A stretch of 64,000 nucleotides of DNA from Setaria digitata (GCA_003640385.1 RCAB01000366.1:831-64830), one strand, 5' to 3'; positions 14,001-30,000 are shown, counted from the stretch's first letter. Numbers and translations are program-made. The notes: a model not told the origin generated them from the sequence alone.

Positions 14001-17000
14001 TTCAATCAAATAAAAAAAAAAAAAACAGTTGATAATTAAAACAATATACGATACATTTCCGTGTAGGATAATTTGAAATGAAACACGTTTTCCACGTAAT
14101 AGTCTTCGTAACATGCATAATTAAATGCTTTTATTAAAAATTTTTCCTACCGCAAAAAAGTATCACTAAACGATTTCAAAATATCTTTATCGTGTAAATT
14201 TAAGATTTAAATAATACTTAATTTTTTTAAATGAGGAAAAAGAAAAATATTTTTTATTGATTCTAAGCAGNATAAGCAGTTTTTTTTTTTTTAAATTATT
14301 TCTAATAATTGTTTAATCAAATTGAAATGAAAATCTCATATAAATCAGAATTTCAGAGTTGAAAAAATATATGTAATTCAATTTAAAATTTAGTGATAAA
14401 AATTAACATCTATAGAGATTATAGTTTAAAGAAACATGCAAACAAATGAAAAATAAATAAACTTTAAGTAATGAGTAAAAAAATGTAAATAATATATATA
14501 TATACTCAAATTTGTAATATGAATTTAGTTAGTTTTTAAATTTCTTGTTTTCACAGAATTCAACGTAGTAAAAACTCAGAAAATGAATAAATATATATAT
14601 ATTTATCTATATTTTGTAGAGTGAAAACAGAATATGACATTCGAACAGGTATATGTGCATTAATTATACCTCAAATGTTCGCAGATGATATTGGTGAATA
14701 TACCTGTCGAGCGACAAATGCACACGGAGTTGCCGAATCTTCCGCACAGGTATGTCATGTATTAATTTGTTTTCCGCATAGGCTGCTGTATTTTAATTTA
14801 TGTTGCGCATAGGCTTACCATCCATTAATTTATGTTCCGACTAGTTCTGCTACCATTTTCTGTTCCGCACAGGTATGCCATTTTCCGCTCCGCACACAGC
14901 TATACATACAATTTTGCGTTCCGCACAGGTACGCTGTGCATTAATTTTGTGATTTTTGCATTTTCAGCCTTGAAATGCCACAGATACTTCTAACTTATGA
15001 TTACGTAGAACTATTACTCGAAAAAAAAAAAAAANCGCTGTGCATTAGTTTTGTGATTTTTGCATTTTCAGCCTTGAAATGCCACAGATACTATTGATTA
15101 CGTAGAACTATTACTCGAAAAATAAAAAGAAATAAAACCAAAAATCTAAATTTTTCTTTTTCTTTATTTGAAATATTTTTTTTTTTTGTTTAATTTACTG
15201 AAATGCTTCATTTAAATTTATATGATAGTCCTAAATTGATTAGCAATTTTATACATTGTTCTGGGGAATGAAAAGGAAATATGAATTACAAATATATTTT
15301 GGAATTTGAAAAAAAAAAAAAAAAAAAAAAAAGAAATTTTAAATTTCTTCACTTACCATATCATTTGCTTAAATAAAATTATTGCAAAAAAAAAGACGCT
15401 TAAATTTTTTCTAAGAGAAAAATAAGGGAAATTTTTTCTAATTTATTGTAAACGTGGACTAAATTAATTATCGGCGAATAAATGTTTTTCGTGCCAAAAA
15501 GTGATTTTATTCAGAATTGAGCAATGAAATGCTTGGTTAATTTGATTTATACGTTCCTAGGCTTCAGTTTAGCGCTTAACCTGAATCTTTTATTGAGCCA
15601 TAAATTGGATTGGAAAAAATTAGCACAGGAAGGTATTTTTGAGTCGAATAATAAGTGCTAAGAAGTGAAGTTTAAAAGAAATGAAATTAATTTCTATCAT
15701 TCATTTCAAGTACTGTTTACTGTACTTGCATGATTCTTATTATCAAAATTTTTTTTATTATTATTTTAATATTTCATTAAAGTTTTGCTGTGAATCGCTT
15801 TCCAAAAATTTCTGTAATGCCATTTTAGAAATTTAAATTTAATGAAATTTCTCTTTTCTTTAAGTTAATGCCACGAGAGGAATTCGAAAAATGGTTCTAT
15901 GAGCAGCAATCGTTAATTACAAATGAACGAAAACAGGCAATGTTGGCGCAATCTCAAAAACAAAGGCCAGGTGAAAAATTAATTTGGACTGAATTTTTCC
16001 TTCTTAAATTAATTACGACATTTCACGGAAGCTCTCACTTTTGCCTAAAATTTTTTTCTGCTTGCTTATATGATCTGTAAGACTAGGATGTGGAAACGGA
16101 AGACTTCATGTCTCTCAAGCATTACGCAAGATTTCACATTTGCTTACGTGATACGTGATTTCTCGAATTTGCTAACTTAATATAATTGAATAACAGATTA
16201 TTTAGAAACTATTTATTTAATCATTCGTAAGACTGCATTAAATGAAAGCTAATAGGAATAAAAAAAGAGACGAGAAAATTTAACAAAAATGGAACTTGAA
16301 ATTGTTAAAAAAAAAAAAAAAAATTTATGCAAATATTTTTGATAATAAATTGTTCACAATTTATCATCTAACAATTTTTATATAATTTTGCGTAATAATT
16401 TTTTTTCCCCCCCCACCTTTTCTACTCATATAATAATTTACAACTTTTAATTGATTGAAATGTCTGAATGATAGTTCAGAATCCGCTCGACCGATTTCAC
16501 GGACAGCATATCAGCAACGACAAACTGCATTACAACGATCACCGGCAAATTTTACGCAACGTCAAACGAAACAGTTCACGCAGAACGGCAGTTTCGACTA
16601 TGATAGTGTTAATGAAATTGTAAACTGATACTGTCTATTATCATTTTATATTAGACAAAAATTTAAACATTAATTCAAATATTTCACCGACGAAAAACTT
16701 TATTCACTATGAACTCATATTATTATCATTTTATATCAGATTAAAATTTTGATGCTTATTTCAAATATTTAAAAAAAAAAAAAAAAAAAAAAAAAGTAAA
16801 AATCCATTCATTTACCTCCTACCAAAAATAAATAAATAAAGAAGCAAATTGATTAATTAGTATTGATTAGCGTGAAATTTTCTTTTTAATTTGTTTCTAT
16901 AATATTATTATTACTATTTACTAGCTATACTAACTATCAAATATATTTTCACTACTAATTTATTTGTCTTTCCTTTATTGTTTTTTATTTAATAGCAATG

Positions 17001-20000
17001 AATTTATTGTTTTATTATTATTACTATTATTCTTATTATTATTATTATTATTATTAAATTTATTTATTATTATTATTATTATTAAATTTATTTTTTTCTT
17101 CCTTACTATATGCTATTAATTATCCAATTAATTTCTCAATTCTTTCTCAGTTTAACCTCAGATAACTTCAGAATCAGTTCCTTGAAGCTATATTCCTTCG
17201 ATTAGTCTAATATTTTCCATTCTAGCCTTGGGGCTTCAGCGAAAGCGAAACTGAAGCCGAACTTGCGTCCATCGATTCACGTGGATTTGGTGGTCCACCA
17301 CAAATAAAAACACCTTTGAAAGGTTTACGATTGACCGAAGGTACCGATGCTATTTTACAATGCAATATTACTGGAAATCCAAAGCCAACGGTTCATTTTT
17401 TTTTTGCTTTTAATTTCTCAAAATTAATTCCATTTTTTGCTTTTTGTTTTTTTCCCCTTTTGCAAATTTATAAATTTTATTACTTAACGATTTATTTAAT
17501 TGTTGAAAGAAGGAAAAAAAAAAAGAGAAAAAAAATTGCTATTTAAAAAAAAAAAAAATTCGAAATTTTATCAATTTTTTTTTTCTTTGGATATTTTTAG
17601 TGGTTTATTTTTTATTTTTTATTTTTTTTTCAAATCAAATCTGATAACTTTTTTTTTTTTAATTTTAAAAAATTACACAATCAATTCATTTATTTTTTTT
17701 CTTGTTTCATTCAACGAACAAAACAGGAATTAACTGGAATAAATAAAATTTATTAGTAATTATTTTCTTTTCCATTTTTTTTTTCTTTTTGTTATAAGTG
17801 AAATTTTGAATTTCTGGAAAAAGAATTCCTTTTAAATGATAAAAGCAAAACTATTACTAATTAAAAATTAATTGATTATGCAACTAATTTAATCATATCA
17901 TTCATTTATAGATCACATGGTTAAAGAATGGAAAAATTGTTGATTTGATTAATTCAAAAGGAATTACGGCAATTTTCAAAGGATCATTGGCGCTCATTAA
18001 AATTTCAGCAGTTATACCAAAAGATAGTGGTGAATATACGATTATCGCAGAAAATTATTACGGAAAGGTTAATTAATTATACTGCAAATAATTAATTGAT
18101 ATATCTCTAAAAAATAATTAGTTATTTGCTCGCAAATATCGTTTTAAAAAATTTTGTAAAAAATAAAATTTTATTTTCATTTTTTGCATTTCTTTTCTTT
18201 TTTTCTAATTTTATATTTTCCATTTTATAAAATGAGTGGACAAATATTTGTGAACGGTCGACGTAATGCTTATGGAATTTAATTTCCGATCAAAGTAATT
18301 GCTGGGCTAATTAGCAATGCAATTAATTATTATTTAGTTAATTAAACTGCCGCTAACATAAGTAATTAATACTCTTTTTTTTTTTTTAAAAAGAGGTACT
18401 CCATTTACTTTTAATAAATTTCTTTAAACGTTTGCTTAATTTGTAATTTCAAACTTAAATATTTTATTAATTCTGTTGTGAAAATGTAAAAAAAAAAAAA
18501 AATTCCTAAGAGAAATTATTTATTTACTCATTCATTACTTTTCCTTTTATTTACATTGGCATTTACTCATTCCTCATTACTCAATTACTCATTTACCGAT
18601 ATGCAATTGAAAATATATCAAAATTTATCCGCATTTCAATTAAATTTCTTTCAAATTTTTACATTTTAAAGGAGAAAAAAATTGAGAAGAATTTCCTCAA
18701 ATAAATCATTCGTGTTAGTAGGATTTTCATTTCTCCTAGCAAAATAGTGTTTGCCCAAGAAATGCTAAGTTTGATATTTTTAAATTTATCAACAATTCAA
18801 CTAAAGTTTGTTTTAATTTAAAAATAGCTTAAAATGCATGAGTCATCGAATGGGAGAAAATAAAAAGACGACTACGAAAGATTGATAGAGACTTAGCCAG
18901 AAATTTTTAGGGCCAAAAAAAAAAAAAAAAATCAGATGGATTTCAAAATGATTTGGCATTGAAGGCTTTGATTAACTTCATTTACCAGAAATAAAAAAAT
19001 AAATTTTTATGATAAATCCATTTTAAAGCTGTGAAATTTGAAGCTCTTATCAAAATTAGCACCAATAAATTTTTTGACATTTTGAATAATTTAATTTTAA
19101 AATATTTAAAAAAAAAAAAAAAGATAACGGTAAAGGAAAAAAGAATGAAAAATTAGACAACATAATGCTACTGTAACATAATATTTGTTAAATTTAAACT
19201 TCTCAGATTGAAATTTTATCAGCTTTTATCAAAAATTACAGTTAAAGCTGAAAAAAGAGCATTCAATTACTATTACTCATCATCGAATATTTTGAATAAT
19301 AATGATTGTTTTGATAATTGTTTTATTTATATCATATTAGCACATCATAACGAACATTTGGAATAATTTAACCTTCTTCTTTCCTTGTTAAATTCGCAAA
19401 AATTCCGCACATTAGATTTTCTATAAGTAATTATTTAAATTAAAATGTTTTAAAAATTGATTCGCTGAAAATTTGCCAAAAAAAAGTTTGCAAATTTGTT
19501 TCTTATTTTTTCAGTTTTGTGCTAAAAGAGTTGAAACTTTTAATTTCAATACTTTGCAACTATTAATCAGTTGCATATTATAAACATTATGAAAAATGAA
19601 AAACTTTACTAAATCATCCTAATAAGTTATTGAAAATCTTTTCTATGCCTTTTCATTTTTTTTTTTTTTTTTTTTTTTTTTTTGTTAAATTTCAGTCTTT
19701 GTAGTTGAGAGAAAAACAGAGTTTGAACTTTGACCCGTGACTTAATTTTATTTTCTTCTTCTACACGAACAAATTTTTCCAAATTAATTCCATCGGAAAT
19801 TCCACTTTTACGACTTAATTTAAATTCTTCTGTATGAGAAAATACATTTAATCATCACCTATTCACCTTATTCTGTCCCTTTGCGACTGGCGAAGTTTTT
19901 CAAATTCAACAAAAAATTTTCAAATTTTACTTTTTTCATTTTAATTTTTTCACAGAGACTTTTTCTCTTTACTTTTCCTCTTCTATTACTTGTGTTTTTT

Positions 20001-23000
20001 TTTTTCTTTTTTCATTTCCTCAATAAAATAACATAAAGTTTTTACAGAAAAGAAAAATAGAAAGGAGAAAAAAATTTTTAGTAAATGAAACTAAACGAGT
20101 GAGGAAGGAAACAAATTACCAAAATAATTTAAAAGCATAAATTATGTTACAGAAAATATTTTATATTATTTTGTAACTTTTAGATTCCTTTAATAGGAAT
20201 AATTCTTTTTGTTTTTTGTTCCTAGTTTTTAGTAAATGTATTAAAATTAAATTCGTTCGCCTAATTTAAATTAGTAAAAGTGATAAAAAAAAAAAAAAAC
20301 TAAAAATAAAAATTGTTAAGAATTTTGTCTAAAAATGATGTGGATGCGACTGGGATGCGCAATTATCATTTAACCAATTTTTTCCTTCAAATTAATTTCA
20401 AAATTAATTATAAATTTTATTTCATCCTGTAACTGATAAATTTCACTATATTTTTACTAGCAGATACTTCAGCTTTTTTTTTTTTTTTTCATTTCCTGCA
20501 AATTAATTATCAGCATATCCTATCTATTTGCTTATTTTACTTATTTATTTAGCAAAAGCTTCACTTTAAAGTGGAAAAATAAAACTTTTGAAGGCGTGAA
20601 AAAAATTTTTAAACTTCAACTTTTCAATTAAATTTAACAGCACTAAAATGGAACAGTGATTGATTATACCATTTGCTTAAGAATTCTTCATATCATTCCT
20701 CAATGTGCAATTGAAATTTAAAAAAAAAAAAAAAAAAAAAAAATAGTCTTAAAAATGAAGCAAACAAATCACACCTTAACGATATCTATCTTTTTTTTCT
20801 TTTTTTTTTTTTTCGAATATAATCACTTATCTTTTTTTTGGATTAAAAATTTTTCTAAATATTTTTATTAAAATTTCTTGGTTTATCAAAAACAAAATAA
20901 AGAATTGAAATAAAATTAATGAATTAGATTAGTAGTTTGTTTAGTCATCTAGTCAAAAAAAAAAAAAATTAAAATTAGCATGTAGGATTGATGATTTTAT
21001 TTCTACTTTTTACTAGTTTTTTTTTTTTTTTTTTTTGAACAAATTTTGATAATACAACAAAATTTGTTTTATATTTGCTTGTTTACTTATGTTTAAAAAC
21101 TAAAAAAAAAAATTCGTTTTTTCCTCAATGATTCTATTTGCTAAGTGTAAAGGCTTCTTAGCAATTTCTCGTTTTTTTTCTCATTTCTCCTCCACTTCTT
21201 TCTTTTCTTCCCTCTCAACAAATTTTCTCTTCAATTAGTTTAATTAGTTTTGCAATGGGAAAACAAAAGAAAGACGGACTAACTAGCAAAGTTAGCATAA
21301 AAAGCAGGAAAAGGAATGAAAGCAATTGCTTCATTTTTTTTTTTTACTAATTGCTTAAATATTATTAATTTCACTTTTTTATTATACTTATTAATAGTGA
21401 TAATGATTGCAGTAATGATAATGATAAAAAAAAAAGATTTTTATTTTCAAATGAGTTTGAAGTTTTTTTTAAAAGAGAAAAAAGCGAAAAAATTTTTGCA
21501 TCCTTCACTGATTAAATTCATCGTAAAATTTGCAAGAAAAAATTCAAATGCAAAGCAATTATTTCATTTAAAAAGAAAACAAAGTTTGGAAAAAAAAACA
21601 AATAAATTTTTTTACTTGCAATTTAATCAGTGCATTTCAGAAGAAGTAGAAAATAGCAAGAATGCTTAATTAAAAGGATGCTAAAATTATTTTTGAAACG
21701 AAATTTAAAAAAAAAAAATCAGAAAAATTTTGCTTTTCTTTTCAAATCTCTTTTTTCCGCACTTTGCTTTGCTTAAATTTTTCTTTTTTAATAATAACTA
21801 AAATGTTTTTCTTTTTTAAATTTCTTCGCGCAATTTTTATAAATTGTTAAAAATATTTAAATATTTTTCTTTTTTTTTTTTTTTTCTCCTGTGCAACAAT
21901 GATTAATTAAATAAAATATTAAAAAGCAAAAAAAATTAAGAAAGAGAGAAAGAGAGAGAGAGAGAGGAAAGAAGGAAAAGAAAACGAAAAAATGAAATGA
22001 AAAATTATTTAAGAAGCAAGAAAGCCACCTACTTAAATTCAATTAACAGTTACATCTCCTGTTGAATCATCCATCTTACTTTTAAAACAGTTCAATTGTT
22101 GTTGTTATTGTTTTTTTCTTCTTTTTTTTTTTTTCTTTTAAAACAATTGTTAATTTAAATGAAAAATGAAAACTTTCTTCCTCATTCTTTTTTCACTTCC
22201 ATTTCACTATATATATATCAATTAATTTTATTCGTCCAATTATTTAATTTAGTCTCATTTATTAACACATTCAATTGACGATGCTTCCACACTGTTTGTA
22301 TGCTTTTATATATAGACATATATATATATATATATANCTTTTTAAATATATTAAACAGGAAACTATATAAAAGCTTATTTGTTTAGCTATTTATTTCAAA
22401 TGTTCAATTCACTTCGTTCAGAAACTTCTAATGTTTGCTTTGAATGAAGAAATAAGAAGAAGAAATAGTTTTATTTCTAGTGCGATAATTTCACGAAATT
22501 ATTTTAAAATTAGAAATTTCATTTAGCTTGATAATTGCGCTGCATTCTTTTTAACTTTAATTATTTAATTTCTCTGTAATAAATATATTTCTATGATTGG
22601 TTTTTACAATTTTCCTTTTTTTTTTTTTGCGTTTTGATTTCATTTTAGTAAAAAATTTCCTTCATATTAGCAGCCCAATGCTATATGCTATTTAAATTAA
22701 AATTCTGAATCCTTTACGATCACTGTTCTCTTTGTTCACTTACACTTCAATGCTTGCTTCTACGTGCCATTTGGAATTAGATTCCGAATCCCTTACGATC
22801 ACTGTTCTCTTTGTTCACTTACACTTCAATGCTTGCTTCTACTTGCCATTTGGAATTAGATTCCGAATCTCTTACGATTTACAATTCACCAAAAATTTTT
22901 GCATGTTATATGAATTAAAGTAATTTGTTTAGTTTGATTGTTTAATATTTTGCATAATTAAGACAGAAATAATTATACGAATACAACAACAACGCAATAA

Positions 23001-23657
23001 TTACTGTTGCATAGTGTCGTGACTTTTAGATTTCTTTTATTTTGCATATGCAATCTGGTTGGCCCGACAATATTCATTACTCAGATTATTTATGTCATTT
23101 CTGTCGTGGCATTTATTTACAATATCATTTTTTTTTTTTTTTTTTTTTTTTTTGTTTGAAGACAGTTATATTCCTGGTGAATTATTTTTTTTGTGAATTC
23201 ACTTAAATTCAAAAATATATTTCATCTTTAAAAAAAAAAATTTTCAACATATAAATCTTATTATGTACATTTCCTAGACTTGCATCCAAACTATTAATAT
23301 TATTGCCCAAATTTATATTCATTCAACTTGCATCAAATGATGCTTACATTGTATTTAATTTTAATTATTGCCTTAATTTAAATTTAATTACTATTTCACA
23401 CTTCTATATCTTTTCCTTGCGGATTATTTTGGTTGATGATATGAAATGATTAAAAATATAAAAGCCTAGTATTAATAAAAAATAACAAGAGTAATTTTTT
23501 TTTTCTTTTTTGGAAGAAAAAAAAAAAAAAAATTTTGCTAATTGTAGAAGAATTAGATTTAACTTAATTGTAGGCATGATGAATTTATTTGTTTTGAATA
23601 AATTACATTAATAATTTGAAACGATATTTTTCATCTTTTATTTTTTGCTTTTTCTCT

Positions 23658-23697
<40 letters not shown>

Positions 23698-24014
23698 CCA
23701 AATATTTGCTTTAATTTCATTTTATTTTTTCTTTCTCATGCAATAATTGTTGATAGTTTAATTTTGTTTTTTTTTTTTTTTTCTGTTTAAAGGTTGAAAG
23801 TAAGGCACGTGTCGAAGTATATCCATTGCATATACCAGATGAACAGCGATCACCGCGATCTGAATCATTTCAAAAACAACTTTATCCAATAGATAATCAT
23901 TACGAACGATTGACGGAACGACAACAACAACAACAACAGCAACAGGTAAAATTTTTAAATTTATCCAATTTCTTATCAGTAAACGAAATGATTTATGATG
24001 AATTTATATCAGCG

Positions 24015-24045
<31 letters not shown>

Positions 24046-27000
24046 ATATTTATCATTTATTTAAGAATTTTAAATTTTTGTGTGTGTTTATTTTTTCCTT
24101 TAAACTGAAAAGTTGTTTTGCTTTTCTTTTCCATTTTTTTTTTCTTTTTTTTTTTTTGAAAAAAATTTTTTTCTATTTAATATTATAGTTTCATTTCAGT
24201 ATGGAGTTTTGAATTGGCACTAGATATGAAACTTTCTGATTTAATATTATGGTATTTAATCGTTGCTAAAAAGAAAAAAAAAAAATTTACTTCTGTTTAT
24301 TGGAAAGACTGTAATTAATACACTGCAAAAAAAAAAAAAAAAAAAAAAAAAAATGGAAGAAAAAAGGGTACCAAATTGAAAATATTATAGCGTTGTGGAA
24401 ATGATTTTAATTTTCATTTAATATAATTTAATTTTTGATGTGGGCATGAAATTTGCTGGAATTTAACTACATTTTTAATATTTTCATACAGTGACAGGTT
24501 CATTTAAATTAAGGAATTATAATTGAATTAATTGGTCTTTTAGCAATGAGGAAAAAATTAATTTCATTTTTGTAATTCATTTCAGCCTAATTAAACATCC
24601 TTTTTTTTTTCCTTAAACTCGGAATACTTTTATCAGTTATGTTTGAATAAATAAATTATGCAAATTTTGATTGCTTAACTTTACTCTTATTAAACTTCTA
24701 ATTTTCCTTTATGAAATGAATATTTATAGATTTGTTCGATTTCCAAAATTCTCAAATTATATTTTGTTAATTTCAAATTACAAAAAATGAAATATTTAAA
24801 TTTCATCTAATAAGCGAAATATTTACCAATAGCTTTTTTTTTCCTGCTTCCTCTGACATTCCTCTTATGATAAAACGGTGTTAATGAATTTTTCAATTTC
24901 ATATTTTCGATGTGCTCTTATAACACACAATGATATCAACAGTTATGTAAGTAATTTATTGAGAAAAATAAGCTTAAAAGTAAATATTTGGCTATAGCCT
25001 TCTTCTACTTTAAAATTTAAGAAAAAAAAAAAAAAGAAAAATGAACAATATTTAATTTACCGCTTATAACAGTATGGCACTAACAGTGCGTTAATTAATT
25101 AAATCAGAGTAAATAGTTAGTCGTAAGAATTTTTTCTATTTTTGATTTTTTTGATTCATTCTCTCACTGCTTGCTTCAAGTAATTCAAGTAAAATAATAT
25201 TTTAAAAAATAAACTGAAATCACTGTATCATCTTCGTGGTACTTCAAAACAAATAGGCAATTAAAATAAGGAAAGGATTAAATTTAAAATTGTTATATGT
25301 TTTATCAAATCAGATGACGATAATTTTAATCCGAATTTGAGTATAAATTTCCAATATCAAATTATGTCTTTTTTTTTTGTTGTGCGGAAAGAAACCTAGA
25401 AATAATAAAAAGTAAACGATATATTTTTTTTTTTTTTAGATTTTAAAAGAAGCAATTACTCTTTTTAAGAAAAAAAAGCCCTTTTTTTCGCTGTTTTTAA
25501 ACGATTCATCAAGCTTTTTATAAATTCTTCCTTAAAATTGTTTCAATTTTTAGAGGATTCTTCATTTCTCTTTCTTTTTTTTCCTCCCACCAAGATTATT
25601 TTTCTAGTCAATTTTTAAAAGTTTTTCTTTTTAAAATTGTTAAATTTTCATTCCTTTTTCTTGCTTCTTTTTCATTGTCATTAAATTTTATTTTACATTT
25701 GCATGTTTATCATCGGTTTTTTAATTTCAGATTTAGTAATATTATCAAAATCAATGAAATGTAAATAAATTATGGGATGGGAAAGTTGGAAGTGAATTGG
25801 AAATATTTTTTTAGATATTACTAAACAAATGAAATGGCAAAAAATTTAAAAAAAAAAAATTAAATTAAATTAAAAGTAAAATGAAAAGAAATCCTATATT
25901 TCTATTTCTTTTTTTTTGAAAAATAAATTTACTAACGAGAATTTCTCTTTGTCTCTCTTCTTCTCAATGCTTATTTTTTTTTTTATTTTTTAAATAAATT
26001 GTTTCTTGATGTTTTTCAAGTTTTCTTTTTATTTTTAAAATTTAACTTATATTTTATTTTGCCTTTTTTTTTTTTTTTTTTTAGTGGCAAGAGAGAAATC
26101 GGAGGCAGCAACAAGAACAGCAGCAGCAGAAGCAGCAGCAGCAGCCAATCAGGCATTTACCGGAACAGGCTCATTACGCTCAGCCAATAACTCATCAACA
26201 GGTTCGAGAATATTTTTGTTCTACTTTTTTTTTTTTTTTTTTTTTTCTCCTCCTCACTCTCGATAATTATTTTTCGAGCTTAGATTAAGAAAAGCAGAAA
26301 AATTCTTTGCAAAAAATTTATAAAATAAAGGAGAAAAAAAAAAGAAATTTTTTTTTTTTCAACAATTATTATAACTGTTTAATTTATTTATTTATTTATA
26401 TTAAAATTTTTAATATGAAAATGGCGTCTTAACGAAGTATTAATTCATTTTCATTTCTATTATCGAACAATGCCTACTATAACTTATATATTTGTTAAAT
26501 TAATAACTAATTATTATTAATTTGATAGCGAACTTATTAAGTTTCCAAAATAGTAGCAATATGCACTAGATAGACACATGAATTGTTTAAAATTTTTCGA
26601 TAAAACTTTTTTTTTGTTTTTTAGACAATTATAAAAAAAAAGAAGCGAAAGATTTTTTTTTTTAACAGTTGAAAAATGAAAATTTATAAAAAAATTTTCT
26701 CGAGAAGTGAAAATTGTTTTGTAATAATTATATTAGGGGAAAAATTTGTTATAGTAATTTATCAATTAGCCTTATTAAAAAAAAAAAAAAAAAAGGTAGA
26801 AGGAAAGTTTTTTGGGAATAAAAGAAAAGAAAGGAAAGTTTTTTTTTTTTTTGTTTCTGAGAATTTAAAATTAGAATATCGTCAAATGTAACTGTTGAAC
26901 ACTTTTTTTCTTATCAGTAAAATTTTTTAAAAACATCTAATTAGAGGGAAGATGGAAATCTAACCTAATCAGATCAAATTTATCATCTAATAAATGTTAT

Positions 27001-30000
27001 CACTGATAGTGTTACGAAATGTAAATTTTTTCTTTTCATTTTTTAATTTACACGATAAATTAAAAGATAAAAAAAAATGAAAAATAAATTTCATCCTGCT
27101 TTTACTTTTTTTCACTGTTCTTAATAGCCAAAAAAAGTACTTAAGCATATCTAATTGTTTTTTTTTTTGAATTTCTTCTCAAATGACTTTTTGGCATTTG
27201 CTAAATGTACAAAACATATATATATCTATATCAATTAATTTTATAACCTAGCATAATTTTTTATTATCTTTTTAAGCTAGCCGTCTTAACAGGAGCTTTA
27301 ATGGCTTATGGCTTAAAACTTCCAAATTTTAGTGCAATAAAAATTTGAAATGATTTCTAATTTATATTTTTTCAGATTTATAGGCAGCCACCACCACAAA
27401 TTTATCACGCTGAATATAAACAGGTATGATTTCTTTTTTCAATAATTCCTCTTTTTTCAAAGAAATTTTTAATTTTTTTTTATCTATCAATTTATTAATT
27501 TAGTAATTCAGTTTTGCAATCCGAACTCTTGGGAAATTGTCGAATTTAGACACTTTTTTATTATATGATTTAAAACATTTTCTTTATATTTTGTCTTATT
27601 TAACAGCTAATTTGTCACCTTTAATAATATTTATCACTTTTGGGCCTTTTTTTCAGCCTCAATACGAGCAGCAATATTTTCCATCTATTTATCAGCCTTA
27701 TCATATCAGTCAAGTAAGTTTTTACACTTTACACCATTCATTACAATTTTTTTTTCTTTTTTTTATCTTTTCAGTCATGTTTTCGTTTCAGTGAAGTGAA
27801 ATTTGCATTCAGTTTTAAATTTTCAATTCTAATTAAATTCCTTTAAAGAAGGAAATTCTTTTTTTTCCTTTCATTTTCAGCAATTTTATGAACAATCATT
27901 TCACGGAGGATCACGATTACAATTAGATCAGTTATACCACGAAAATGTTAGTTCACCGATCTTGTTTCATCGCAAAATGTAATTTAGTTAGCCTAAAAAT
28001 TGTTTTATCTTTCCGTAGTGAAGGTTAGTTCACTATGAAATGCTATACTATTGCTTAAAAAATTCTTCGAAAAATTTATTTTAGCTGTGAGAGACTTAAT
28101 ATTATTATCAAAGATTGAAGATTGCTGAAGATTTAGCACCCATTTACCTGGCCCCTTTTGCCACTGTTTTAATTATTATAAATTAAGATGAAAGAAAATT
28201 TTTGCTCTTCTGTTTCCCAATGAAAAATTTGGACATCATTTAAAGGAATTGAAGGACATTAAGCGATAAATTAAATATGAAAGAAAAGTTTAATTAGTTA
28301 TAAAATACACCGAATAATCATAAAATTATATCGTAAAATTTAATTAATTTTGGTAGTATTCATTTTCTTTTTGCAAACTGTAATCTGTTTTGTATAAAAT
28401 TAGATTGAAACATGAAATATATAAAATAATTGATAAAAAAGAAAAATTGTCAGAAAAATCGTTTGTTCTGATAGCAAATTAATTATCTTTCAGTATTGTA
28501 GTAATTAAGAAAAATTACTCTTTCTTACTATTCTAATTTCGTTTTAAATTTCTTCCTAATTTCATAAAATTTAATAAACCATTTAAAACCATCCATAGTC
28601 ATTTTTAAATGTTTATATGAGTACGATCAGAAAAAAAAAACACCAAACTATGCACTAATTTAAACACAATTAATAGGAAAAAAAAAACGAATAAACAAAA
28701 TAAATTAAATTAAAATAAAATATAAGAAAGAAAAAAAACGAATTGAAATTAAATTCATTCTTAAAATTACATCAACTTTCACTTTTTCAATATTTATACA
28801 ATAAATTTTTCTTGCTTTCTTTTTTAGCATAAATAAATAAATTAATTAATTAATTAATTAATTAATCCTAGCTTTCTTCTTTTTTTTTCTCTCCCTCTCT
28901 CTCTTTCTTTCTTTCTTTCTTTCATTTCTTTTGAAAATTTCCTCCCTTCTTCCCCTTTCCCCTCCTCTCACTCCCTATCTCCTGTCCTCTTCTAACACTA
29001 ATTAATTGTTAAAAAAAAAAAAAAAAAAAAAATTACAATAAATTAATTAATAATTAAATTGAAGCGAATTTGAAATGCTGTGTAAATTAGGCGTGTCAAT
29101 TAAGAAATTTTGAAGAGCATCGACCCCTTTCGGTTTTGCATTCTTACAGCGTCCCATTTATCAGAAGCTTCTTCCATCGCCAGCACAATTAAATTCACAG
29201 TTGCAGTATCAACAACAATACAAACAACATCATCCATTTACAAATTTTGAACAAAATCGATACAATCAGGATAATATGCCACTTGTTGAGCGTATCCAAC
29301 CACAGGTATTCCATTTTAATTAGTTAATTAATCAGTGCTTTCATTTTTTTTTTTTTTTTTTTTTTATTTTATGCATATTTCATTTTACTTGATTGTAAAT
29401 TACATTTTCGTTTTATTTTTCTTTCATTTTTTGCTTTTCTATTTAATTAATTAATTAATTAATGAATGATTAATTTTACTATCGTATTTCTAATTGATTA
29501 AGTAACTAATTGCTACTCGTTTTTAACTTTCCTCCTATTTTTCCGTTTGTCAATTCCATTCAATTTCTCTTTATTATTATAATTATTATTTTTTTATTAT
29601 CATTATTGTAATTTTACAGCGAAGATTTACTGGTGGCCAAGTTTATGGAACTCAAAATGGTCAAACAAAGCAGATTGGCCAAACAGAAAAGCCACCACAG
29701 TTTGGCAATATACCATCATCAGCAACAGTAAGAGCTGGCGAAACAGCAACATTTACAGCTAAAGTAAGTTTTTATAAAAAATAAAANCTAATTAATTAAT
29801 GATTAATTTTACTATCGTATTTCTAATTGATTAAGTAACTAATTGCTACTCGTTTTTAACTTTCCTCCTATTTTTCCGTTTGTCAATTCCATTCAATTTC
29901 TCTTTATTATTATAATTATTATTTTTTTATTATCATTATTGTAATTTTACAGCGAAGATTTACTGGTGGCCAAGTTTATGGAACTCAAAATGGTCAAACA

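Noticed and set aside
21316..21669. 117-codon Lys/Phe-rich ORF within intron 9
   Set aside because: It follows poly-A/T composition and shows no domain or supporting splice pattern.
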